From NCBI GenBank assembly GCA_036733345.1, contig DAINAR010000001.1, positions 131,887 to 195,886 on the forward strand: a stretch of 64,000 nt of DNA. Reading direction: 5' to 3'. Positions 9,689 to 16,909 of this stretch are shown piece by piece (positions within the stretch are counted from its first letter, which is position 1; each line of letters starts with the position of its first letter). Both the position numbers and the translations under genes were made by a program. Source of the stretch: JAFGMQ01 sp036733345 (lineage in GTDB: Bacteria > Desulfobacterota > DSM-4660 > Desulfatiglandales > Desulfatiglandaceae). A model generated the notes under the pieces. That model was given only the letters and a program-made list of their open reading frames with translations, did not search any database and was not told where the DNA came from.

Positions 9689-10417
9689 TTATTTGATTAT
9701 AACCAGATCCACCCTGCGGTTCCTGGCCCGTCCTTCAGCTGTCTCGTTCGAGGCTATGGGCTTTGACTCGCCCAGGCTCAGCTTTTTGAGACGGTTGGGA
9801 TTGATGCCTTTGGACTTCAGATAGTCGAATACCGCCTCAGCCCTTCTATCGCTCAACGCCTTGTTATATTCCTCGCTTCCAATAGAGTCGGTGTGGCCCT
9901 GGAGTTCGAGCACCGCATCAGGACTGTTTTGCATGATCTCCGCGACCCTATTCAATTCTTCCCTTGTTTCAGGCGTCAGATCCGATTTATCGAATGCAAA
10001 ATACCCCGAATGGTAGCTGATGGGCTGCTTTGCCGGTGGAGACGGTGGAGGCGGTGCCGGTTTTGGAGTTGGTGCCGGTGGAGGCGGTGGCGGGGTAACA
10101 ACCCTTGCAGGAGGTCTGCACGATTCGGCTTCTTTTGCCAATTCATTAGCTTTTGCAAGAAGGGCCATGGCCTCTTCGGTATGGCATGCCCAATAAACCT
10201 CTGCTGCTTTTTTACCCAGCACATTTGCCGCGGCGATTTTTTCCGGGCAATACTTTGCGCCTTCAGATCTTTCAGCGCTCGCAATAGCTGCCTCTGTCTG
10301 CTCGAATTCAACAGGAAGCGTTAAAGCCTTATCGCGAACACCAAAGTGAGTCGTCTGGGTGCATCCCGCAATAACTAAAAACATAACACACACTGAAAGG
10401 AACAATTTTTCTCTCAT
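9689..10417 (-). CDS. OmpA-family peptidoglycan-binding lipoprotein
   Basis: Outer-membrane lipoprotein that tethers the membrane to peptidoglycan. The 242-aa precursor starts MREKLF at the ATG behind a GGAGGACAGG site; an in-frame GTG at 10432 lies within that site and is rejected. A signal sequence ends in the lipobox VIAGC with Cys19 as the lipidated residue. Residues 30-90 look helical (Ala-rich, with Cys), then a proline-rich linker (about 95-125) precedes a C-terminal OmpA domain with YFAFDKSDLT, LQGHTDSIGSEEYN and RAEAVFDYLKSKG. The domain order resembles Pal-type proteins with an extra N-terminal segment. It is a single-gene transcript ending at the hairpin near 9.63 kb. Confidence 0.92.
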   Translation of the reverse strand: MREKLFLSVCVMFLVIAGCTQTTHFGVRDKALTLPVEFEQTEAAIASAERSEGAKYCPEKIAAANVLGKKAAEVYWACHTEEAMALLAKANELAKEAESCRPPARVVTPPPPPPAPTPKPAPPPPSPPAKQPISYHSGYFAFDKSDLTPETREELNRVAEIMQNSPDAVLELQGHTDSIGSEEYNKALSDRRAEAVFDYLKSKGINPNRLKKLSLGESKPIASNETAEGRARNRRVDLVIIK

Positions 10418-10432
10418 AATCCTGTCCTCCAC

Positions 10433-10798
10433 TTAGATATAATTGTTTTCAAAACAGGAATATTTCTTTTTTCCTGTCCCCTGATATAATATACTTTATC
10501 AGTAACTCATTTGTCAAAACTTCGTACCATAATCTCCTCACGGTTTGCTGACCTTGGCCTCTGCCTTTATATTACCACTGCTTCTTTGTCTGCTCCGATG
10601 ATGTTACATCCTTTTCTGCAGCCCTGATAATTCCTCAGCGCCTGCAACAGCAGACTTACCAGCTATTAGCCCCATATCTGTCTAAACTCGCTTTCACTAT
10701 TCCATAGACAAAAAGATTTATGCTTAAGAATAAGCCTATGGTAGTGATGCTAATTACCAGTAGCAGACAAAAGGTGATAATTAAGGAAAAATACATGA
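10433..10798. other. Intergenic region, no gene seen
   Basis: About 366 bp between the OmpA-family start and the radical SAM gene stop. Promoter elements for the OmpA gene should lie at its left edge, but no confident -35/-10 pair or gene could be called. Confidence 0.4.
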
Positions 10799-12286
10799 TC
10801 AGCTTCCCTGAACAACCTTTAATTCACAGATTTTGCGGAAATGATGACCGTAAATCGCAAGGGTTACAACCAATGCAAATAATCTTGGACGACGGAAAAG
10901 AGTCCAAAACAAGATTTTCCAGTATTGGAATCGCTCCTTTCCAAAAATACCCAGGCGAATGCTTGAGCGCAAGACTGCCAGCAGGCGTTGAAAATCCAGA
11001 GGAGTCCTGATTTTCGGTCTTTTATACTCCCTGAGAAAAGTCATAGCTCTTTTGTAGTAATGCTCTGGCGAGTAAATGTGCTGCATCAGGTTTTCGTATC
11101 CTTCCCGCAACACATCAAGTCCCATTATGGGAAGTATGTTGGTTGTTCCATCTATGTTATCTCCGGAGATTAAGTCAATAAGTCGGCCTTCCTGGTTCAT
11201 TCGCTTATAAAGCCTTGTGCCGGGAGGAGCATTTAGTAATCCCACCATTGCCGTCACAATACCGCTTTGTTGGATAAACTCAATCTGGCGCTGAAATATG
11301 GAAGGAGTATCGCTGTCGAATCCCACGATGAAGCCTCCTGTGACCTGGAGTCCGGCCCGCTGTATGAGTTTTACACTCTCCAGCAGGTTGCGGTTGCTGT
11401 TTTGCTGTTTGTTGCATTCAGCCAAACTTTCCTCATTAGGTGTCTCAATACCTACAAAGACTGTATCAAAACCAGCCTTGACCATCATCTCCATTAATTC
11501 CGGATCATCAGCCAGATTTACTGACGCCTCAGTGTTAAAAGGAATTTCCTTCCTGTCTTTCTGCCATTTGATGAGTGCCGGCAAAAGCTTTTCCTTCAGA
11601 TAGGCTTTGTTGCCGATAAAGTTATCATCCACAAAAAAGACCTGTCCACGCCACCCCTGGTTGTAAAGCCCATCCAGCTCGGCAATAATCTGTCTGACTG
11701 TTTTAATGCGTACGCGATGTCCGAATAATGTTGTCACGTTACAGAACTCACAATTGAATGGACATCCGCGAGAAAACTGGATACTCATTGAAGCATAATG
11801 TTTTAAATTCATCAATTCCCACAGAGGAACAGGGGTCTTCTGAATGTCACAAAATTCAGATGTCTCGTAGATGTGTTGAGCGCAACCTTTTTCCAGATCC
11901 GCCAGAAAGGGGGGAAGGGTCAGTTCGGCCTCATTGAGCACAAAATGGTCCACATCCCCAAATTGATCGTATTCGCTGGTGAAAAGCGGTCCGCCGGCAA
12001 CAATCTTAAGGCCCGCCCCCTTACACCGGGCGATGATTTCACGAGCTGACTCTCTCTGCACAACCATACCGCTGATAAAAGCGCAATCAGCCCACGCCAG
12101 GTCTTTTTCAGTGAGCTTTGCCCCATTCATATCAACCAGTTTTTTGGGCCATTCTTTGGGCAGCATCGCTCCTAATGTCAGAAGACCCAGCGGAGGCAAG
12201 GCCGCCTTTTTGCGAATGAATTTCAGGGCGTATTTAAAACTCCAAAAGGTAGCCGGGTATTCAGGATAAATCAGCAAAGTCTTCAT
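10799..12286 (-). CDS. B12-binding-domain radical SAM protein
   Basis: Radical SAM enzyme of the cobalamin-binding class, 495 aa. Residues about 1-150 form a Rossmann-like B12-binding domain, with LLTLGAMLP near 36-43 and VAGGPLFTS near 96-104. The radical SAM core carries the cluster motif C175-x3-C179-x2-C182 (RGCPFNCEFCN), with VDDNFIGN and GFIVGFDSD further on. The C-terminal 130 residues match the conserved tail (DUF4070-like) seen in hopanoid methylase-type and related proteins. The substrate cannot be read from the sequence; no hopanoid genes are nearby. It starts 50 nt after the ABM-family monooxygenase and is probably transcribed with it from the sigma-54-like promoter near 12.83 kb. 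Confidence 0.88.
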   Translation of the reverse strand: MKTLLIYPEYPATFWSFKYALKFIRKKAALPPLGLLTLGAMLPKEWPKKLVDMNGAKLTEKDLAWADCAFISGMVVQRESAREIIARCKGAGLKIVAGGPLFTSEYDQFGDVDHFVLNEAELTLPPFLADLEKGCAQHIYETSEFCDIQKTPVPLWELMNLKHYASMSIQFSRGCPFNCEFCNVTTLFGHRVRIKTVRQIIAELDGLYNQGWRGQVFFVDDNFIGNKAYLKEKLLPALIKWQKDRKEIPFNTEASVNLADDPELMEMMVKAGFDTVFVGIETPNEESLAECNKQQNSNRNLLESVKLIQRAGLQVTGGFIVGFDSDTPSIFQRQIEFIQQSGIVTAMVGLLNAPPGTRLYKRMNQEGRLIDLISGDNIDGTTNILPIMGLDVLREGYENLMQHIYSPEHYYKRAMTFLREYKRPKIRTPLDFQRLLAVLRSSIRLGIFGKERFQYWKILFWTLFRRPRLFALVVTLAIYGHHFRKICELKVVQGS

Positions 12287-12336
12287 AGTTCTCCTTTCTT
12301 ATATCAAAATTATACTTGCTCATTTCTGTACGTTCT

Positions 12337-12711
12337 TTATGAACCTGTAATGACCTGATTCGGTTCCATAAGACTCTTTTTAGAGTTCCCCTTGGCCCTT
12401 ATTTCAGCTATTACCTCATCGCCTTCCGAATTGGAAACTGTATGGATTTTCATTTCCATAGGTTTGGCCAGAAGGGTCTTTGTTCCAAGCAAAACACTGA
12501 ATTTTTCAGATTGTATATGCCGTTCCAGGTCTTCCCTGGTTTCCCACTCCTCGATCAGATTAAAAACAGGGTCTCCTTCGATATCGCAAAAACCTTCGTA
12601 GCTCCTACATCCCTTTTCTTTTCCCGCCGTCTCAATCATGGAAACAAGCGTTTGCATCATCTCAGTACGTTTTTCCATGAGTGCCTTCATTGTAATCCTC
12701 ACTATAATCAC
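12337..12711 (-). CDS. Antibiotic biosynthesis monooxygenase (ABM)-family protein
   Basis: Small ferredoxin-like-fold monooxygenase-type protein, 124 aa. The core shows the ABM pattern: KALMEKRTEMMQTL at the start, GCRSYEGFCD, a FNLIEEWETREDLERH strand-helix, then a C-terminal strand. Such proteins act as cofactor-free quinol or antibiotic-intermediate oxygenases or as quality-control enzymes; the substrate here is unknown. The start is a GTG at 12711 with GGAGGG eight bases upstream. A region of roughly 20 residues past the ABM core is not recognised. It is the first gene of a likely two-gene operon with the radical SAM gene. Confidence 0.82.
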   Translation of the reverse strand: MIIVRITMKALMEKRTEMMQTLVSMIETAGKEKGCRSYEGFCDIEGDPVFNLIEEWETREDLERHIQSEKFSVLLGTKTLLAKPMEMKIHTVSNSEGDEVIAEIRAKGNSKKSLMEPNQVITGS

Positions 12712-12828
12712 GAATGCCCTCCTCTCCCGGAAAGTCCCGTCAAAGGTTTAGGTCACGGTTTATTGACAAATTCAGAAATCTCTACGGTCTGTATGCCGTC
12801 TCGAAAAACAAGCTCTTTATTATTATAG

Positions 12829-12844
12829 TACAAACTTTGTGCCA
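12829..12844 (-). promoter_or_regulatory. Sigma-54 (-24/-12) promoter candidate
   Basis: On the minus strand the sequence reads TGGCAC-N5-TTGTA, matching the sigma-54 consensus TGGCAC-N5-TTGCA except for one base of the -12 GC. It lies about 118 nt before the ABM-gene GTG start, and a sigma-54 activator gene is directly upstream on the same strand. Confidence 0.55.
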
Positions 12845-12919
12845 TACTGGGTGAATGGAATTTTATTTGATGTAAGATGTTGATCTGGCGATTAAAAGTA
12901 AGCTCATAAGGCTGATGAA

Positions 12920-12929
12920 GGGGGGGGGG
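12920..12929. repeat. G10 homopolymer tract
   Basis: Ten consecutive G on the plus strand (C10 on the transcribed strand) lie between the -24/-12 candidate and the 17-bp inverted repeat. Tracts of this length are prone to slipped-strand length change. Confidence 0.85.
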
Positions 12930-12942
12930 CGGGTTGACGTAA

Positions 12943-12985
12943 AATATTGGTCATATATGGTAAATGTTCATATATGACCAATATT
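12943..12985. promoter_or_regulatory. Perfect 17-bp inverted repeat, candidate activator-binding (enhancer) site
   Basis: Arms AATATTGGTCATATATG (12943-12959) and its exact reverse complement (12969-12985) are separated by 9 nt. There is no T-run, so a terminator is unlikely. Its centre is about 130 bp upstream of the -24/-12 element, the usual distance for a sigma-54 enhancer. Confidence 0.6.
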
Positions 12986-13058
12986 CCGGTGTATTTCATA
13001 TAAAGAGAGTAGGGCCTGGTGAGGATATATTATCAGAGAGAAAAATAATTTGCAGTTT

Positions 13059-14606
13059 TTATGTATTGAGGATACCAAGTTTTCGCATTCTGGCGCGCAA
13101 CGTGCTGCGGTTCAGCCCAAGTATTTCGGCTGCCCCGTTTTTTCCACTTACCTTCCCGTGAGTTTGCTCAAGGATCTGTACAATATGGTCGTGCTCGACC
13201 GCTTCCAGCGTTTTTTGAGTAGTAGATAAATCCTTTTGCTGCTTTTTCAATTCATCAACCAGGTGCAGCTTGGGGCCGGATGAGTTGATAACCGCCCGTT
13301 CAAGGACGTTTTCCAGTTCCCGGACATTGCCGGGCCAGTGATAACTCTGCAAGGCATTCATTACGCTTGTCGGGATGAACTCAATGGACTTGCCCATTCG
13401 TCTGGAAATCTTTTTGACGTAAAATTCAACAAGAAGCGGAATGTCATCCAAACGATCCCGGAGCGGCGGCACGGTAACCGGGAAAATATTTAAACGGTAC
13501 CAGAGATCGTCACGAAATCGGCCCCTGCGCACCTCTTCTTCAAGATTGCGATTTGTGGCCGCAATAATCCTCACATCGATCTTGATCGTATGGGAGCTGC
13601 CCAACCGTTCAAACTCACCGTCCTGAACCACTCTGAGCAGCTTGGGCTGCAATTCCATGGGTAACTCGCCGATCTCATCCAGAAAAAGGGTTGCGCCGTC
13701 AGCCACTTCAAATCGCCCCAGGTGTCTGGAATGTGCTCCAGTGAAGGCACCTTTTTCATGACCAAACAGCTCGCTTTCTATAAGATTTGAAGGCAGTGTG
13801 GCACAGTTCACTTTCACCAGGGCTCTATCCTTGCGTGAGCTCAGGCCATGAATAGCCCTGGCAACGAGTTCCTTGCCGGTTCCGGTCTCTCCCAAAACCA
13901 GGACTATTGTATTACTGGGGGCAATTTGTTCAACTTTATAGAGCACATATTTTATAGCGTCACTCTGACCAATAATATTTTCATGGTTATATTGCAGTTT
14001 GATTTCTTCCTGTAAATACGCTCTTTCAGCTTCAAGCTGGTCTTTTAACTTCTCAATCTCAAAAAATGCTGCCTCAGCTGTTTGTTTACCTTTTTCCGCT
14101 TCTTCCCTTGCTAACGTGCTTTCGGCCGTTCGCTTTTCAACAAGGTCCTCAAGATGTCTTTTGTAATATTCACGCTCTGTCACATCCTCTAGGGCCAGGA
14201 GGATCATCTGTGTCTGCTTCGAGTCCCTGTAGATCCTTCTGGCGTTCAGATGCATTATCTTTCGGCCTATGGTCTCAAAGTTATGTTCAACCTCAAAGTC
14301 ATTAAATGTGGAATTCTGAGGAAGGATCTCTTCAAGCAATTCCCTTAGTTTTGGAATGTCCCATTGCCGGTTGCCTAGATCATATATCAATATGCCCTCT
14401 GTTTCCTCTGGTTTGACCTTGAATGTCCGGTAAAAGGAATTGTTGGCCTTTACGACCTTAAAATCGGAATCAAGCAATACCAAGGGTTCCCGAATCGAAC
14501 CCAGGATGTCGTCAAAAACTTCTATAAAGGCCTGTAACTTCCGTTTATTGTATCCTAATGCCTTCATTGTATGTTCATATTTTTTAAACGATTGCTTGCT
14601 ATCCAT
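13059..14606 (-). CDS. Sigma-54-dependent transcriptional activator with PAS domain
   Basis: Bacterial enhancer-binding protein that opens sigma-54 promoters by ATP hydrolysis; 515 aa. Residues about 30-150 form a PAS sensor domain (EPLVLLDSDFKVVKANNSF), followed by a coiled coil (about 150-205). The AAA+ domain has Walker A GETGTGKE (239-246), the sigma-54-contacting GAFTGA loop (286-291), Walker B (LFLDEIGELP) and GNVRELEN. The Fis-type helix-turn-helix is at the C-terminus (GAAEILGLNRSTLRARMRKLGI region). There is no receiver domain, so the signal should come through PAS. It ends 347 bp before the ABM gene and is the obvious candidate to act on the site at 12.94-12.99 kb. Confidence 0.94.
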   Translation of the reverse strand: MDSKQSFKKYEHTMKALGYNKRKLQAFIEVFDDILGSIREPLVLLDSDFKVVKANNSFYRTFKVKPEETEGILIYDLGNRQWDIPKLRELLEEILPQNSTFNDFEVEHNFETIGRKIMHLNARRIYRDSKQTQMILLALEDVTEREYYKRHLEDLVEKRTAESTLAREEAEKGKQTAEAAFFEIEKLKDQLEAERAYLQEEIKLQYNHENIIGQSDAIKYVLYKVEQIAPSNTIVLVLGETGTGKELVARAIHGLSSRKDRALVKVNCATLPSNLIESELFGHEKGAFTGAHSRHLGRFEVADGATLFLDEIGELPMELQPKLLRVVQDGEFERLGSSHTIKIDVRIIAATNRNLEEEVRRGRFRDDLWYRLNIFPVTVPPLRDRLDDIPLLVEFYVKKISRRMGKSIEFIPTSVMNALQSYHWPGNVRELENVLERAVINSSGPKLHLVDELKKQQKDLSTTQKTLEAVEHDHIVQILEQTHGKVSGKNGAAEILGLNRSTLRARMRKLGILNT

Positions 14607-14803
14607 TGCGGAATTCTAAATTTTAATTTGTTGTATTATTAACATGTTAAATCCAGTAGAAATATAATCAATTATATCCCGTTATGATATGAAAGGCAAG
14701 CCCTGTAAGATTTAACAAATTAACCATTTATGAAAAATTTCCTGTATGCTGGGCTTTGACATATTAAGAAGTGGTTGGGAAATTTGACATAATACTTAAA
14801 AAA

Positions 14804-16219
14804 TCAGTACGATGAGTTGACACAATCCATATAACCGTCCGGGTTCATATTGCCCACTGCACAGCGATAGGCAGGCCAGTTTAGATCTTTGATATTACTG
14901 GCTTCGTTGTGTCCGGCATAGTAAAATCTACGGAAGCTATCCTCTTTAGCCCTGTCTGAAAAAAGCTCAGGGTAAAGTTCAGACAAGGCCCCGTTAAGTG
15001 GTGTCATAAAGCCATAGGCCTGAGAGAATGTATATAAGGTCTGATAATCCAATGCATGGTTTTTGAGATCAATAGCCTCGGTGCGGTAATCCAGCAGATC
15101 CCAGTCTTCTGCATCCATGGTAAATACCCTGTATGCTGGATTGTTTCCAAATAGAGGAGTTACGGCCGGGTTAATAATCATGAGCATATCTGGTTCGACC
15201 TCATTTGACAATGACATTCGGTATTCCTCCATGTGGGTATGTCCGCCAAAAGAGATCTTAATAATTTTTTGATAACGGGCAGTGATTTCCATGAAACGCT
15301 CGTGGTATTCCTTATTCCACAAGAGTTCTACCTCTGAGATATGGCCAGTTTCGTCCATATAACTGCTTACGGTCTCGTAAATATCCGGACCTGGCGGTAT
15401 GTGACTCAAGAGCCATATCCTTCTGCCCTCAGCTTCGGCACGCGCCAGAGTCTGCTCCAGCCATTCAAGCTGTTTCCATCCCTCGTCAGTGAGAGATCTA
15501 TGCGTTGAGAATAAAACCGTATTAAGGCAAACAAACATGACTTTTTCTCCCCTGGGGAGAGCCGAATAGTAGCCGCCCTCCTCATAAGTAGTAAAAAAGT
15601 CCGTTGGATCGGCATTTCCTTTTAACAGTAAATCATAGAACAGTTCAGCAGTATCGTCCAGGAAACGGCCTCCTGCCACCAGGCTATAGTCTCCGGCATA
15701 TGAGTCATTATTACCGAGAACAAAAAAGACCGGAGCACTGTCGAAACGATCTCTAAACTGCAGCATGATAAATCGAACTGTCTTAAAAACAAAGTTTCTT
15801 AGAGCTTCCTCATCCTCGCTGCCGAAGAGGGCGAAGAACTGCTCCCGGAATTTATGAGCAAGGATGTCGCCCAGAAAGATAATAAATTGATCCCGTTCCA
15901 CGGCAAAGCCCGCATTTTCAAAGGTTTTTACAAGCAGGGGATAATTGGTTTCCTGGCCCCACGAAGGCAGGGCTTTGATACTGGATGAAGAAAATATGGC
16001 AGCCCAATCCTCGGCCTCGGCCTGGACAAGTGCGTCAAACAGTTCATGGTCATAAAACGGGGTAAAATGAATGTCGGTAATGACCACAAAGCTTTCAGAA
16101 GATGTTATATGGAATCCGGATGATCCCAATCTGCATCCAACTGAAAAGCCGAAAATAAAAATCAGGATCAAAAATAAAAACTGATTGACCAGCTGCTTAT
16201 GAATTGATCGAAAATGCAT
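14804..16219 (-). CDS. Secreted metallophosphoesterase, probable lipoprotein
   Basis: Calcineurin-like phosphoesterase, 471 aa from the ATG with a TGGAG site; a start 27 codons upstream is less likely. The N-terminal hydrophobic segment ends in the lipobox-like FSVGC with Cys29. Metal-binding motifs of the family are present in order: VVITDIHFTPFYD, FLGDILAHKF, LGNNDSYAGD, LLSHIPPGPD and SFGGHTHMEEYRM. The GNNDSY and GHTHMEEYR motifs, with the length, fit the acid-sphingomyelinase-like extracellular branch. The real substrate, whether a phospholipid, a nucleotide or another phosphate ester, is unknown. It appears monocistronic and runs away from the surface-protein island. Confidence 0.85.
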   Translation of the reverse strand: MHFRSIHKQLVNQFLFLILIFIFGFSVGCRLGSSGFHITSSESFVVITDIHFTPFYDHELFDALVQAEAEDWAAIFSSSSIKALPSWGQETNYPLLVKTFENAGFAVERDQFIIFLGDILAHKFREQFFALFGSEDEEALRNFVFKTVRFIMLQFRDRFDSAPVFFVLGNNDSYAGDYSLVAGGRFLDDTAELFYDLLLKGNADPTDFFTTYEEGGYYSALPRGEKVMFVCLNTVLFSTHRSLTDEGWKQLEWLEQTLARAEAEGRRIWLLSHIPPGPDIYETVSSYMDETGHISEVELLWNKEYHERFMEITARYQKIIKISFGGHTHMEEYRMSLSNEVEPDMLMIINPAVTPLFGNNPAYRVFTMDAEDWDLLDYRTEAIDLKNHALDYQTLYTFSQAYGFMTPLNGALSELYPELFSDRAKEDSFRRFYYAGHNEASNIKDLNWPAYRCAVGNMNPDGYMDCVNSSY

Positions 16220-16300
16220 CAAAAATCTCCATTTTTCAGTTTCTAATCTGACAAATCTTATAAAAGCAATATAATTATTGGGTTGCAGAAAATACCTCAT

Positions 16301-16909
16301 CTGAGAGAAAATGCACGACAGTCTTAAGTGTCATCTCTTAAGAATTTCACTACTTTTAAAGATAAAATACTTAGGATAACTATTTTAACTTTTTGACTAA
16401 CATGTGATTATTAGAACACAATATCCTGCTTAGATAATAGTTAATAAGCATGAAGGTTTCCGAAATTAATGTCAATCAAACCGGTGATAAATAAAGCTTA
16501 GAAATATGCTTTGACAGCTACATAAAAATAGGGCAGAACCTTAAAGGCGAAAAGATGCGTAAAATAGCAATCTGCTTATTTGTTCTTTTTGCCTTCTCGT
16601 CCGAAACTGTATCACATGCTGAAACCAATCTGGTTGTCCCGGGTATTACCACCGCTATTAAAATGGCGGGCAGGCCGGAGATTAATGTAAAACCAATAAC
16701 ATTTGGGACCTTAACCTAATACATGGAATCCTTTTTCTCTAATATCAGAATATATTTTTTTGAATAGATATCCAGACATTAAAAGTGTACGGTATTTCTA
16801 AATCAAACTTACGGCAAAATAACTTTCTTATATTTTGAATTAGACTCACGTCAAATCAAATAGCTATAAATACATATCTCTCCAATATGCAATACCAAGG
16901 GGGAATAAA
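16301..16909. other. AT-rich spacer with one small ORF
   Basis: About 600 bp before the first giant surface-protein gene. It is AT-rich, as expected for promoter DNA of both flanking genes, and holds the 54-codon ORF listed separately. No clear promoter was assigned. Confidence 0.4.
16555..16719 (+). CDS. Small secreted protein or fragment, 54 aa
   Basis: An ATG-started frame of 54 codons begins MRKIAICLFVLFAF and has a typical signal peptide with a cleavage site near SHA-E (residues 21-23). The mature part ends with PEINVKPITFGTLT. That ending looks like the opening strand of choice-of-anchor D domains, which often run E-I-x-V-x-P...FG. It may therefore be the stump of a truncated surface protein rather than a complete gene. 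The ribosome-binding site is weak (AAAGGCGAAAAG). Confidence 0.4.
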   Translation: MRKIAICLFVLFAFSSETVSHAETNLVVPGITTAIKMAGRPEINVKPITFGTLT

